Shown: one piece after another, positions 1 through 9,025 of the stretch
Layout: each line of letters opens with the position of its first letter
Position numbering within the stretch: the first letter of the stretch is position 1
Source: Terriglobia bacterium
Lineage (GTDB): Bacteria > Acidobacteriota > Terriglobia > Terriglobales > SCQP01
Length of the DNA stretch: 61,810 nt
Assembly: GCA_021323595.1 (NCBI GenBank)
Contig: JAJPKR010000035.1
Span: 1-61,810 of the forward strand
Direction of reading: 5' to 3'
The notes under the pieces: model-generated
Told to the model about the DNA's origin: nothing
Databases searched by the model: none
The model's input: only the letters and a program-made list of their open reading frames with translations
Made by a program: the position numbers and the translations under genes

Positions 1-275
1 CCTGGGTCCACCAGTACAACTGGCACCGGCCTCATGCTAGCTTGGGTCTGTCACCGCCCATCAGCCGTTCCGGCCTTGCACGGAACAACCTATTGCGCCT
101 CCACAGCAAGGGCTCGGAGCCAAGCGGCGAATGCAGGCCCGGCTGGTCAGTTTCGTCAAAGGGCGAGCCACGCCCATCGCGCGGGGAGGCACGCCATTGC
201 CCACCTAGTAAACCTTCTTGACCCTTATTTGACCCGCCCGGATTTTGGTGGCGGTCTTGAAGTTGTTGAAAAGTT
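1..275. other. No gene recognised at the left edge
   Basis: No reading frame here shows recognisable protein content, and I see no RNA gene. The stretch lies downstream of the initiator tRNA on the minus strand. The frames that stay open are short and of biased composition. Confidence 0.5.
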
Positions 276-352
<77 letters not shown>

Positions 353-357
353 GAAGG

Positions 358-386
358 ATGGTCCCATGGGGGCCAAGTTCTGTCAA
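358..386 (-). promoter_or_regulatory. Probable sigma-70 promoter of the initiator tRNA
   Basis: On the minus strand a perfect -35 TTGACA (386-381) is followed after 17 nt by a weak -10 GACCAT (363-358). Transcription would begin within a few bases of the mature tRNA 5' end at 352, leaving almost no leader for RNase P. Element spacing is seen directly; function is inferred. Confidence 0.5.
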
Positions 387-524
387 GCGTGGTCGCTATC
401 GCGGGCTGCCGGGCGCGACGGCGCGGCGCGGGCGCGGCGGAGCGGCGCAAGCGCGGAGACGCAGCGCGGGTGCGACGGCGTGGCGCGAGCTGCCGGGTGC
501 GGCGGGCGGCGAAGGGCGGCGCGC

Positions 525-3356
525 CTAGCGATCGGCGGCCGGCAAGAAGAAGGCTTCCGGGGCGGGGCGATAGACGCGCGGAAACCAGAGCGGACGGCGC
601 AGGCCGCCGGGACCGGGCGCGGGGCGCGCCAGCGCCAGCCAGCGGCGGTACTCGGCGTGCGCTTTATCGGTATCCACGAAGATGTCGCCGTAGCGATCGC
701 CGGGCGCGGGCAGCGCGACTTTGACCTTTTGATGCCAGCAATGCTGGCCGCTGACGGGATCGGGCTGCACGGGAAAGATCAGGTTTTGATGCACGCCGGC
801 GTCTTGCCAGTCAATGCGGCGCGAATCGGGGTCGCTGCTGGCGAAGGGCCGGACGCCATGGAGCTGGCGCATGCGCCATTGGCCGGGGGCGAGCTGCCGC
901 AACTCGACGAGCGCGGTGGACCAACGCTCGCCGCCCGCCGCTTCCGCCAGCCGCCAGCGGCCGAGATGATGCGAACACGCGGCGATGCCGGGGCGAATCG
1001 CCTCGGTCACCCAGACGCGATCCACGAAATAGCCGATGGCGGACTCGACCTTCACCAGCCCGCCATCGGCGACGCCGATGCGGGCGGCGTCGGAGGGATG
1101 GAGCCAGACGGGATTGCGATGCGAGATTTCGTAGAGCCATTTGGCATTGCCCGAGCGGCTGTGCACGAGCGTCGGCAAGCGGAAGGTCGGCAGGAGCAGC
1201 ATCTCGCCGGCGGCGAAGTCTATCCGGTCGCGATGCACGTGGCTGGGGATGTAGCCGGGCAGCGCGTGCTCGGGCCAATGCCAATCGCGGAGCGTGGAGG
1301 AGAAAAATTCCAGACGCCGCGACGGCGTGGGAAAGCCCGCGCGCGCGGCGCCGGCGGCCACGACGCCCACGGCGGAGCCCGCGGCATCGCGCAGCACGCC
1401 GTCAGGGTCGGGTGCGGCGGCGGCGGGCAAGTCTTGCGCAGCCAGCGGCTTGGCGTGCTGGCCATAATCCTTTTCATCAATCAAGAACGCGCCGTACTTG
1501 CGCATGTACTCGAGCGGCGCCAGGCCCTCGCGCGCAGCGGCGGCGGGCAGACCGGGAACGCTGTTTTCGAAGATCCAGCGGTAGAACTCTTCGACGCGCA
1601 GTTTCTCGCCGGGGTGGTAGGGCGACTCGAAGTAGCGGCGGACGCCGAGGGCGCCGTCGGGATCGGCGCGCCAGGAAAGCTCGATCCAAAATTCGTCTTC
1701 TTCCCAGATCTCGCCGAGGCCGGCTTCGGCGTGAGCTTGATAGGTGAAGTCGAAGCGGCGGCCGAGGCGCTCCAAGGCGACGCGCGCGACCGGCTGGCGG
1801 AAGGCGATCCAGCGCGCGGCCTGCGTCTCCTGGCTCATGAGGTCATGGCGCTCGGAGGCGTGGCCCATGGGCAGGACGTAGTCGGCGAACCAGGCGGTTT
1901 CGCTCCAGATGGGGGTGAGGCAGGCGTGGCGGGCGACCCAGGCTTCGTTGCTGAGCGCCTCGATCCAGCTCATGCCGTCGGGGTTGGTCCAGACGGGGTT
2001 GTAGGCGCGGGTGAAGTAGAGCGCGAGCTTGCCGCGGCCTTCCTTGAGGAAGTGCGGCAGCAAATAGCTCATCTCGAAGAAGGCGAGCGGGTATTCGCGC
2101 GGCCACATCAGCTCGTTCCAGACGGGCGGCGGCGGCGGTAGCAGCGGCGGGGCGGGAATGAACTTGTTCCAGGCGGCGAGGGCGGTGCCGCCGGGGGCGG
2201 CGACGGCGCCCATCAACACGACCAGGAACTCGAGCGCGCGCGCGACTTGCCAGCCGCCGAGATTGCCGGCGGCGGCATTGCGCCAGATGTGCGCGGAGAG
2301 GGCGGCGCCGGCGCGGCCGATCTCGCGGGCGAGGGCGACGATCTGGGCCGCTTCGACGCCGGTTTCGCGAGCCGCGAACTCGGGCGTGTAGGCGGCGTAG
2401 GCTTGCTTGAGCGCGAGAACGAAGTCGTCGAAGGCGGGCGGGTGGTCCGGCTGGACGGCGCGCATGTATTCGCGCCAGTTCACCCATTCGCGGACGAATT
2501 CGCGGTCGAAGAGGTTTTCTTCGAGCAGGAGGCGGCAGACGGCGAGCAGCAGCGCGGCCTCGGTGCCGGGCCAGGGCGCGAGCCAGATATCGGCCTTGGC
2601 GGCGGTGTTCGAGAGCCGGGGATCGATGACGCAGAGCTTGGCGCCGGCCGCCTGGGCCTCGAGGATGCGCTGCGCATGAGGATTGAAGTAATGGCCGGCT
2701 TCGAGATGCGCGCTCAGCAGCAGGATGAAGCGCGCGTTGGCGAAGTCGGGCGACGGGCGATCGAAACCGTGCCAGAGCGCATAGCCGGCGCGCGCGCCCG
2801 CCGAGCAGACGTTGGTGTGGCTGTTGTGGCCGTCAATGCCCCAGGCGTGGAGCACGCGCTGGTTGTAGATCAGCTCGTGGCCGGGGCGGCCGACATGATA
2901 CATGATCTCGTTGCGGCGGCCTTCGCGCAGGGCGGCGCGGAGGCGCGAGGCGAGGTCGTCGAGCACCGCGTCCCAGCTCACGCGCTCCCATTTGCCCTCG
3001 CCGCGGCGGCCGGCGCGCCGCAGCGGATAGCGGATGCGCTCGGGATCGTGAATTTGATTGAGCGTGGCCGGGCCTTTGGCGCAGTTGCGGCCGCGGCTGC
3101 CGGGATGGGCGGGATTGCCCTCGAAGCGCTGGATGCGGGCGCTTCCCTTCTCGACGTAGGCGAGCAAGCCGCAGGCGGCCTCGCAGTTGAAACAGACGGT
3201 GGGGATCAGCGCATAGCGCTTCTCGACGCGGCGCGGCCACTGCGCGGCGTCGAACTCGACCCAATCGTCCCAGCGCCCGGGCGGCGGAAACCGCGCCAGG
3301 CCGCCCGGCGGCGGGTCGAGGGCGCGGGCGGCGGGGTGGAGGGGCTGGGCGTCCAT
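525..3356 (-). CDS. Molybdopterin oxidoreductase catalytic subunit (PsrA/PhsA-like)
   Basis: This 943-residue protein belongs to the bis-MGD (DMSO reductase) superfamily. A [4Fe-4S] binding set is visible at Cys55, Cys58, Cys62 and Cys92 (C-x2-C-x3-C-x29-C). Cys184 in the segment HTNVCSAGARAG lies where polysulfide or thiosulfate reductases place the molybdenum ligand, which is an inference from position. I start it at ATG 3356, 11 nt after the upstream gene's stop, because the frame further upstream lies inside that gene and reads as arginine-rich nonsense. There is no twin-arginine signal, unlike PsrA. Together with the fused BC gene it forms a two-gene complex iron-sulfur molybdoenzyme. 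The substrate cannot be told from sequence. Confidence 0.88.
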   Translation of the reverse strand: MDAQPLHPAARALDPPPGGLARFPPPGRWDDWVEFDAAQWPRRVEKRYALIPTVCFNCEAACGLLAYVEKGSARIQRFEGNPAHPGSRGRNCAKGPATLNQIHDPERIRYPLRRAGRRGEGKWERVSWDAVLDDLASRLRAALREGRRNEIMYHVGRPGHELIYNQRVLHAWGIDGHNSHTNVCSAGARAGYALWHGFDRPSPDFANARFILLLSAHLEAGHYFNPHAQRILEAQAAGAKLCVIDPRLSNTAAKADIWLAPWPGTEAALLLAVCRLLLEENLFDREFVREWVNWREYMRAVQPDHPPAFDDFVLALKQAYAAYTPEFAARETGVEAAQIVALAREIGRAGAALSAHIWRNAAAGNLGGWQVARALEFLVVLMGAVAAPGGTALAAWNKFIPAPPLLPPPPPVWNELMWPREYPLAFFEMSYLLPHFLKEGRGKLALYFTRAYNPVWTNPDGMSWIEALSNEAWVARHACLTPIWSETAWFADYVLPMGHASERHDLMSQETQAARWIAFRQPVARVALERLGRRFDFTYQAHAEAGLGEIWEEDEFWIELSWRADPDGALGVRRYFESPYHPGEKLRVEEFYRWIFENSVPGLPAAAAREGLAPLEYMRKYGAFLIDEKDYGQHAKPLAAQDLPAAAAPDPDGVLRDAAGSAVGVVAAGAARAGFPTPSRRLEFFSSTLRDWHWPEHALPGYIPSHVHRDRIDFAAGEMLLLPTFRLPTLVHSRSGNAKWLYEISHRNPVWLHPSDAARIGVADGGLVKVESAIGYFVDRVWVTEAIRPGIAACSHHLGRWRLAEAAGGERWSTALVELRQLAPGQWRMRQLHGVRPFASSDPDSRRIDWQDAGVHQNLIFPVQPDPVSGQHCWHQKVKVALPAPGDRYGDIFVDTDKAHAEYRRWLALARPAPGPGGLRRPLWFPRVYRPAPEAFFLPAADR

Positions 3357-3367
3357 GGCGGTGTGGG

Positions 3368-4840
3368 TTAAGAGAGCGGCACCGACTGGCCGGCGGCGAT
3401 CCAGAGCGCATCGAACCACCACAGGCCGGCGAGCGCGAGCGCGGCGGCCGCGGCGGCGAGAGCGGCGGCGGGGGCGACGAGCGCCGCCGCGGCCAGCGCC
3501 AGCGGCGCCGCCGTGCCCAGAACGAAGGCGAGCAGCCAGAAGCGGCGGCCGCGGATGAGATTGCGGCGCGCCACACGCTCGGCCGCGCCGCCGCGCGGAC
3601 GCGCCTCGGCCAGCAAGAGCGCGATAGCGGCGGCCAGGGCGGCCACGAACACGACCAGGGCCGGGCGCGGCGCGGCGGGCAGGAATAAACCCGCCAGCAG
3701 CCAAACCGCCGCACCGGCGGCGAAGGCCTGGGCGAGCAGATGCCAGAAGAAGAGACGGCTCAGCCACAGATCGCGTCCCTTGGCCTGGCCGAAAAGGAAG
3801 GCGCTGTAGGCGGCGGCGAAGGCGGCGGCAACGGCCGCGAGCGCAGCGAGGCCGGCGGGGACCGCGCCGCGGGTGACGGCCGACGCGAGCCAGGCGACGG
3901 CCAGCGCGCCGTAGGCGCCGAGAATGTAAGCGCCGAGCACGAGCCAGGAGCGGCGGTTCCCTTTCGTGAGCAGGAACAGGAACCGCTCCGGACGCTTGAG
4001 GTCGGCTACCAGCAGAGCGAGGGTCGCGGCTAGAAAGAGGAGGGCGACGACCGGGGCGACGAAGAGGCGCGCCGGGCCGGCGCCGCCGAGCAAGGCGGCG
4101 ACCAGCAACGCGCCGGCCGCGACGGCTTTGGTCCAAAGATAGAGCGCGATCTTCGCGCCCCAGGGCGCGGGGTGGGCGACGTTGTAGATCTCGCGCGCCG
4201 CCGCGGGCGGAGCGGCGGGCGCGGCGGCAATCGCGCCGCGGCGCTCGGCCCAGGCAAACGCGGCAGGCCGCGCCAGCGACTCGGGCGCCAGCAGGGGCGG
4301 GGCGAGAGCCACGTAACGCAGCTTGGGCCGGGTTTGCTTTTCCGGCTTGCGCACTTCGGTCGGCCGCTCCGCGGCAACGCGGCTGACGGCGCTCGCGGGA
4401 TCGTCGAGGTCGCCGGCCAAGATCGCCTGCGTCGGGCAGACGATGACGCAGGCCGGCTCCAGGCCGCGCTCGATGCGATGAGCGCAGAAGTTGCACTTGG
4501 CGGCGGTGCGGCTGGCGGGATCGAGATAGAGGGCGTCGTAGGGGCAGGCTTGCATGCAAGCCTTGCAACCGACGCAGCGGGCAGAATCGAAATCGACGAT
4601 GCCGTCGGAACGGCGGAAGAGAGCGCGGGTGGGGCAGATGGGGAGGCAGGGAGCGTCGTCGCAGTGGTTACATCGCATCACGCCGAAGTAGCGCTGGGCG
4701 TGCGGGAAGGAGCCTTCTTCAACGACTTTGACCCAAGTGCGAAAGACGCCGACCGGCACCTGGTGCTCTTCCTTGCACGCCACCGTACAGGCGTGGCAGC
4801 CGATACATCGGTCTTGCGCGATGACGAAGCCGTAGCGCAT
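3368..4840 (-). CDS. Fused Fe-S (DmsB/PsrB-like) and NrfD/PsrC-type membrane subunit
   Basis: This 490-residue protein joins two subunits that are normally separate. Residues 1-180 carry four cysteine clusters for four [4Fe-4S] centres, beginning CIGCHACTVAC at residue 12, the electron-transfer subunit of complex iron-sulfur molybdoenzymes. From about residue 230 onward it is strongly hydrophobic, with roughly eight membrane helices of the NrfD/PsrC type that exchange electrons with quinones. It is the first gene of a two-gene operon; the molybdenum subunit follows after 11 nt. A TACTAT hexamer lies 12 nt before the ATG. Its partner lacks a Tat signal, so the Fe-S part may face the cytoplasm. 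Confidence 0.88.
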   Translation of the reverse strand: MRYGFVIAQDRCIGCHACTVACKEEHQVPVGVFRTWVKVVEEGSFPHAQRYFGVMRCNHCDDAPCLPICPTRALFRRSDGIVDFDSARCVGCKACMQACPYDALYLDPASRTAAKCNFCAHRIERGLEPACVIVCPTQAILAGDLDDPASAVSRVAAERPTEVRKPEKQTRPKLRYVALAPPLLAPESLARPAAFAWAERRGAIAAAPAAPPAAAREIYNVAHPAPWGAKIALYLWTKAVAAGALLVAALLGGAGPARLFVAPVVALLFLAATLALLVADLKRPERFLFLLTKGNRRSWLVLGAYILGAYGALAVAWLASAVTRGAVPAGLAALAAVAAAFAAAYSAFLFGQAKGRDLWLSRLFFWHLLAQAFAAGAAVWLLAGLFLPAAPRPALVVFVAALAAAIALLLAEARPRGGAAERVARRNLIRGRRFWLLAFVLGTAAPLALAAAALVAPAAALAAAAAALALAGLWWFDALWIAAGQSVPLS

Positions 4841-4852
4841 GGACGAACAAGA

Positions 4853-4858
4853 ATAGTA
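4853..4858 (-). promoter_or_regulatory. TACTAT -10-like hexamer before the Fe-S/NrfD gene
   Basis: The hexamer ends 12 nt before the ATG at 4840, so the transcript would carry a leader of only about 5 nt. No Shine-Dalgarno sequence is seen in the gap. Confidence 0.4.
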
Positions 4859-5097
4859 CCGGAAGCGCGCAGGCGGCGGGCGGCCGCGGGCCGCGCTGGC
4901 GGATGACGCAGGGCGGGACAGCCTCAGCGGCGCTGCAGCGGCTTCACTCGCCTAGATTCCGTGGAATCTGGAACCTTCGCCGCCGGCGAAAAGCACAGAT
5001 TGCCGGCCTTCGCGCCCGCGTTCCCGCCGGCGTTTCGCTCCGCCGGAGGCGGCAGCAAACCCGCCGGCCGTCTCACCGGCCGCCGCACCGGCGGCCG

Positions 5098-5292
5098 TTA
5101 ACCCGTGATGCGGCGGGAGCGGGACGAGCGGCGCCGGGATTGCAGTTCGTTGGAGACGGGGCGGCGCTTCTGCTTGCCGGTGCCGGTGGGCGCGCCGCGC
5201 CGGCCGGAGCCATTGCGCAGGACAGATTTGATGTTCGCGGGAACGACGGGGGCCGGCGCTTCGATCACCGCCGGCGCGTTGCGTTTGGCCAT
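5098..5292 (-). CDS. Small basic protein, unknown
   Basis: This 64-residue frame begins MAKRNAPAVIEAPAP and ends in an arginine/serine-rich tail (SRRRSSRSRR), with an estimated pI above 11. It is divergent from the dGTPase gene, and the 49-nt gap between the two starts is AT-richer than its surroundings, as a shared promoter region would be. The lysine/arginine-rich second half could bind nucleic acid. I recognise no family; the alternative is a chance frame in GC-rich DNA. Confidence 0.45.
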   Translation of the reverse strand: MAKRNAPAVIEAPAPVVPANIKSVLRNGSGRRGAPTGTGKQKRRPVSNELQSRRRSSRSRRITG

Positions 5293-5326
5293 AGGGAAAT
5301 TTTAGCGAAACGCCTGAGCGCGCCGA

Positions 5327-5332
5327 TATAAT
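5327..5332 (+). promoter_or_regulatory. TATAAT -10 box of the dGTPase-like gene
   Basis: A perfect TATAAT lies 9 nt before the ATG at 5342. Transcription would start 2-4 nt before the ATG, giving an essentially leaderless mRNA. A TTG in the same frame at 5333 directly after the box cannot be in the transcript, which supports ATG 5342 as start. Confidence 0.6.
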
Positions 5333-5341
5333 TTGACTGGG

Positions 5342-6508
5342 ATGAGGCGCGAAGAAGCCATCGCGGCCGCCGCGGAAAGCCGCGGCCCCGCGCCGTATGC
5401 GTTTCCCACCCAGCGATCGCGCGGGCGCCGCTATCCGGAGGCGCCGCATCCCTATCGCGGAGAATTCCAGCGCGACCGCGACCGCGTGATCCACTCGCGG
5501 GCGTTCCGCCGCCTCGAGAACAAGACGCAAGTCTTTCCGCAGCGCTATTCCGACCATTTTCGGAACCGCTTGACCCACACCCTGGAGGTCGCGCAAATTT
5601 CGCGCACGGCGGCGCGGCAGTTGGGGCTCAATGCCGAGTTGACGGAGACGCTGGCGCTGGCACACGACATCGGCCACCCGCCCTTCGGCCACTCCGGCGA
5701 GCAGGCGCTGGACCGGGCGATGCAGGACCATGGAGCCCATTTCGATCACAACTTGCACGCGCTGCGCATCGTCGAGACGTTCGAGCAACGCTATGCGGAG
5801 TTTCCCGGCCTCAACCTGACCTTCGAAGTGCGCGAGGGCATCGTCAAGCACTCTCGCGACTACACGGCCGCGGAAGCGCCGGAGCTGGCCGAATATGAAC
5901 TCGACTTGCGGCCGCCGCTCGAGGCGCAACTGATCGATTGGACCGACGAGATCAGCTACAACTCCGCCGATCTGGACGACGCCTACGAAGCGCGCTTGTT
6001 GTCGCTGCCGCAGATCCGGGCGGGGGTGGATCTTTTCGCCGGCATGCTCGATCAAGTGCACGATCTGTATCCGCACGCGCCGGAAAAGCTGCGGTTCAAC
6101 GAGGCGCTGCGTCGGGTGATCGACTATTTCGTGACCGACTTGATCGAGACCACGCGCGCAGCGGCGGCGCCGTTCGGCGACGTGGACGAGCTGCGCCGCC
6201 ATGGCGGCCGCGTGGCCGGCATGGGCGCCGAAGCGGATCGCGCGCGCCGGCAATTGAAAGCGTTCTTGCACGCCAACCTCTACAACCATCCGCAGTTGCG
6301 GCGGGAGAAGGAGCGGGCGGAGGCATTGGTCGAAGAGACATTCCGGTTTTTCATGGAGCGTCCATCGCAACTGCCGCACAGCTACCAGGAGCAGACTTCG
6401 CGCCTGCCGCTGCACCGGGTGGTCTGCGACTATTTGGCGGGCATGACGGACACCTACATCGCCGAGCTGCATCGCGACATGATTCCGGCGCGGCGCGTGG
6501 CGCGGTAG
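5342..6508 (+). CDS. dgt: dGTPase-like deoxynucleoside triphosphate triphosphohydrolase
   Basis: This 388-residue HD-domain hydrolase converts dNTPs to nucleoside plus tripolyphosphate in the cytoplasm. The N-terminal block HSRAFRRLENKTQVF is characteristic of the family. It is followed by the HD metal set: His in RLTHTLEVAQ, then the HD pair in LAHDIGHPPFGHSGE, and a later Asp in the DEISYNSADLDD block. Length fits the bacterial type-2 dGTPase-like group. A TATAAT box 9 nt upstream of the chosen ATG suggests a leaderless message. A small membrane protein gene follows after 51 nt. Confidence 0.93.
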   Translation: MRREEAIAAAAESRGPAPYAFPTQRSRGRRYPEAPHPYRGEFQRDRDRVIHSRAFRRLENKTQVFPQRYSDHFRNRLTHTLEVAQISRTAARQLGLNAELTETLALAHDIGHPPFGHSGEQALDRAMQDHGAHFDHNLHALRIVETFEQRYAEFPGLNLTFEVREGIVKHSRDYTAAEAPELAEYELDLRPPLEAQLIDWTDEISYNSADLDDAYEARLLSLPQIRAGVDLFAGMLDQVHDLYPHAPEKLRFNEALRRVIDYFVTDLIETTRAAAAPFGDVDELRRHGGRVAGMGAEADRARRQLKAFLHANLYNHPQLRREKERAEALVEETFRFFMERPSQLPHSYQEQTSRLPLHRVVCDYLAGMTDTYIAELHRDMIPARRVAR

Positions 6509-6559
6509 CGCGGCGCAGGCGCGCGAAGCGCGCCGAGGAGGAACGCGGAGGGGGAATCG

Positions 6560-6913
6560 ATGAGCGCGGTAACGTTGACGGCATCGGGAATTTTGACCGG
6601 GCTCGTGCTGATGGGCTGCTTCGAGCAGTTTGCGCACTATCGGCTGAAGGGCATACGATCGCGCAACTTGTCGTACCTGCTCGCGGCCGGGGGCCTGTTC
6701 TTTTTCTTTCTGTCGCTCTTGGGAACGGCGGCGGTGCAGCAGCTCGTCGCGGGGCTGGCAGAGCCAGGCGCCCGGTTCGGATGCTTTCTGGCGGGATGCG
6801 CGCTGCTGCTCGGCGCGGTCGTGATGTTTCTCTACTTGACGTACTTTCGACCCGGCCGGCTGCGCTTTGAAGATCAGATCGTGGGCGAGCTGCCGCAACT
6901 GCCGCCTGACTAG
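6560..6913 (+). CDS. Small integral membrane protein, unknown
   Basis: The 117-residue product has three hydrophobic segments (about residues 7-23, 38-62 and 72-94) with a basic loop (RLKGIRSR) after the first, which by the positive-inside rule would be cytoplasmic. A purine-rich GGAGGGGG stretch about 8 nt before the ATG serves as ribosome binding site, so this gene is translated from a leadered message unlike several neighbours. It follows dgt on the same strand with a short gap and may be co-transcribed. I recognise no family. Confidence 0.65.
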   Translation: MSAVTLTASGILTGLVLMGCFEQFAHYRLKGIRSRNLSYLLAAGGLFFFFLSLLGTAAVQQLVAGLAEPGARFGCFLAGCALLLGAVVMFLYLTYFRPGRLRFEDQIVGELPQLPPD

Positions 6914-6967
6914 GCGCTGGCAAGCGCAAGAGGGTTGCCGCGGCGAAGGGGCCGGCGGCCTATCTAC

Positions 6968-7195
6968 TCATTCCAAGGAACGGGGCTGGAGGGGAGCGTC
7001 ATCGGCGCGGAAGCGAGTGGCCAGATGATGCATGAGAAGCTTGACCGCGGCGCGCGCGTCTTCGCCGGGATCGTTGCGCCAATGGAAGATGGCATCGGCC
7101 AGCACCTGCTGGCCGCGCACGTAATCGTGATCCCAAGCGCGCCGCTTATCGTAGGAGCGCGAGTTGGGAACGCGCATGGAGACGACTTTTCCCAT
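6968..7195 (-). CDS. Hypothetical 75-residue protein
   Basis: The frame reads like a genuine soluble small protein: it opens MGKVVSMRVPNSRSYDKRR, and the rest holds a helix-like stretch with His and Asp residues (FHWRNDPGEDARAAV, LLMHHLATRF). ATG 7195 is chosen because the frame further upstream enters GC-rich structured sequence with arginine-rich translation. A second ATG at 7177 is possible. It is convergent with the membrane protein gene at 6560 and divergent from ruvX. No family recognised. Confidence 0.5.
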   Translation of the reverse strand: MGKVVSMRVPNSRSYDKRRAWDHDYVRGQQVLADAIFHWRNDPGEDARAAVKLLMHHLATRFRADDAPLQPRSLE

Positions 7196-7364
7196 AAAGC
7201 CCTGGTGTGATGCGAGAGGAATCTTGATGGTTGCGCACGGAGTCGAACCGGCACCGGCGCCGCTTCCCGCGAGCGCGGACTTGCGCGTCCGCTCCCGCCT
7301 CTCTTGGTCGAGAGTGCCGAATCGCGACCGGCGACTCTTGCGTCTCTCTTGAGGATAATGAGGA

Positions 7365-7814
7365 ATGACGTTTGCTGGTGCAAGAGTAATTGCGCTGGAC
7401 GTTGGGGAGCGGCGCATCGGCATCGCCGTCAGCGATGAATTAGGCCTTACGGCCCAGGGGCTCGAGACTCTGGAACGCCGGAACGTGGCGACCGATATGG
7501 CGCGCCTGGGCGCGCTGGCCGAGCAGTATCAGATCGCGAATTGGGTGGTGGGGCTGCCGCTGCGCCTAAGCGGCCGGGAAAGCGGGCAGGCAGAAAAGGT
7601 GCGCGCCTTCGGGCAGCGCTTGGAGCAGGCCTCGCGGCGGCCGGTGGAATTCCTCGATGAACGGCTGACCACCGTGGAAGCCGAGCGGGTGTTGCGCCAG
7701 GCGGAGCAGAGCCGGCAGAAGAGCCGGCGCGCGGTGGACCGCATGGCGGCGGTGATCCTGCTGCAGAGCTATCTGGACCGGCGGCACGGCGCAGGCGGTC
7801 CGGCGGAGCGCTAA
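7365..7814 (+). CDS. ruvX: Putative Holliday junction resolvase / pre-16S rRNA nuclease YqgF
   Basis: This 149-residue RNase H-fold nuclease shows the family signature [16 protein letters not shown] at residues 10-25, the [12 protein letters not shown] block and a C-terminal [14 protein letters not shown] with the last catalytic Asp. E. coli YqgF is essential and processes 16S rRNA 5' ends. The length is typical. Its stop overlaps the thiolase stop on the opposite strand by 4 nt (tail to tail). Confidence 0.93.
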   Translation: MTFAGARVIALDVGERRIGIAVSDELGLTAQGLETLERRNVATDMARLGALAEQYQIANWVVGLPLRLSGRESGQAEKVRAFGQRLEQASRRPVEFLDERLTTVEAERVLRQAEQSRQKSRRAVDRMAAVILLQSYLDRRHGAGGPAER

Positions 7815-8974
7815 ATCTCGACGGCCGCAGCCAGGCCCAGCCCGCCGGAGGCACAAAGCGTGGCCAACCCGAGGCGGCCGCCGCGCTGCCGCAGCGCGTG
7901 CAGCAACGTCACCAGAATGCGCGCGCCGCTGCAGCCGGTGGGATGGCCGAGGGCGATGGCTCCGCCGCGCACGTTGAGCCGCTCGAGATCGAAGGGCATT
8001 TCCCTTTGGCAGGCGAGGACCTGGGCGGCGAAGGCTTCGTTGAGCTCGATCAGGTCGAAATCCGCGAGCGCCAGGCCGAGCTGGGCGAGCAGGCGCTGGG
8101 TGGCGGGGACCGGGCCGAGGCCCATGCGACGCGGATCGACGCCGGCGGCGGCGAAGCCGCGCAGGCGCGCGATCGGGGCGAGGCCATGCGCGGCGGCGAA
8201 CTCGGCACCGGCGACGACAAGGGCGGCGGCGCCATCGGCGATAGCGGAGGCGTTTCCGGCGGTCACCGTGCCATCGGCGGTGAAGACGGGCGGCAGGCGC
8301 GCCAGCTGCGCGAGTTCGCTGGGGCGGGGCGGCTCATCGTCGGCGATGGTTTGGGTGCGGCCGTCAATCGTCATCTCCAGCGGCGCGATTTCGGCGGCGA
8401 AGTCGGCGCGCGCGGCCAAGGCACGGGTTTGCGAGCGCAGCGCGAAGGCGTCTTGCTCGGCGCGCGGGATCTGATATTCGCGCGCCAGCAGGTCGGCGGT
8501 TTCGCCCATGACCATCTCCGATAGCGGGCAGAGATAGCCGTCGCGAAGCATCGCGTCCACGAGCGGTTTATGGCCCATGCGCGCGCCCCAGCGCACGTCC
8601 TCGAGGAGATAGGGGATGCGGCTCATCGCCTCGACGCCGCCGGCGAGCACGCATTGCTGGCGGCCCAGGGCGATTTCCTGCCAAGCCAGCTCGACGGCCT
8701 TGAGGCCCGAGGCGCAGGCCTGGTTGACGGTGAAGGCGGGCACGGCGTCGGGCACGCCGGCGCGGCGGCCGACCTGGCGCGCGGGATTGGGACCGCCGCC
8801 GGCCTGGCGGGCATTGCCGAAGATCGTGGCGCCGACGGCGGCGGCGGGCACGCCTGCGCGCGCGAGCGCGGCGGCGGCGGCGTGGCCGCCCAACTGTGCG
8901 GCGGTACAGGTCCGCAAACGTCCGCCGAAGCGGCCCATCGGCGTGCGCACGGCGCTCAAGATGACAACATCCAT
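7811..8974 (-). CDS. Acetyl-CoA acetyltransferase (thiolase)
   Basis: The 387-residue product is a complete thiolase. The nucleophilic Cys lies in [12 protein letters not shown] near residue 86; the NEAFA block follows, then the catalytic His in [11 protein letters not shown], then a C-terminal LCASGGLG with the second catalytic Cys. Such enzymes either condense two acetyl-CoA or cleave 3-ketoacyl-CoA; the direction here is unknown. ATG 8974 is used because [14 protein letters not shown] is the canonical N-terminus. The gene is divergent from the 9026 gene. No beta-oxidation partners are adjacent, so a general acetoacetyl-CoA role is as likely as fatty-acid degradation. Confidence 0.92.
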   Translation of the reverse strand: MDVVILSAVRTPMGRFGGRLRTCTAAQLGGHAAAAALARAGVPAAAVGATIFGNARQAGGGPNPARQVGRRAGVPDAVPAFTVNQACASGLKAVELAWQEIALGRQQCVLAGGVEAMSRIPYLLEDVRWGARMGHKPLVDAMLRDGYLCPLSEMVMGETADLLAREYQIPRAEQDAFALRSQTRALAARADFAAEIAPLEMTIDGRTQTIADDEPPRPSELAQLARLPPVFTADGTVTAGNASAIADGAAALVVAGAEFAAAHGLAPIARLRGFAAAGVDPRRMGLGPVPATQRLLAQLGLALADFDLIELNEAFAAQVLACQREMPFDLERLNVRGGAIALGHPTGCSGARILVTLLHALRQRGGRLGLATLCASGGLGLAAAVEI

Positions 8975-9010
8975 GGCCTTGGGGACGGCGCGAAGGGGCC
9001 CGATTTCCAG

Positions 9011-9016
9011 TATATT
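9011..9016 (+). promoter_or_regulatory. TATATT -10-like hexamer before GTG 9026
   Basis: The hexamer ends 9 nt before the GTG start, the same spacing as at dgt and the GH57 gene. No Shine-Dalgarno sequence lies between, consistent with a leaderless transcript. Confidence 0.5.
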
Positions 9017-9025
9017 GGCTGGGCC

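Noticed and set aside
525-4568. Single 1347-residue frame spanning both molybdoenzyme genes
   Set aside because: The first 400 residues are arginine-rich nonsense antiparallel in character to the fused Fe-S/NrfD gene in another frame. The real gene begins at ATG 3356.
7228-7316. tRNA-like 3' end on the minus strand (GGTTCGACTCC followed by GCGCAACCA)
   Set aside because: Only four bases separate the T-arm from the putative ACCA where eight are needed, and no matching 5' acceptor strand exists upstream. I treat it as chance or a degenerate fragment.
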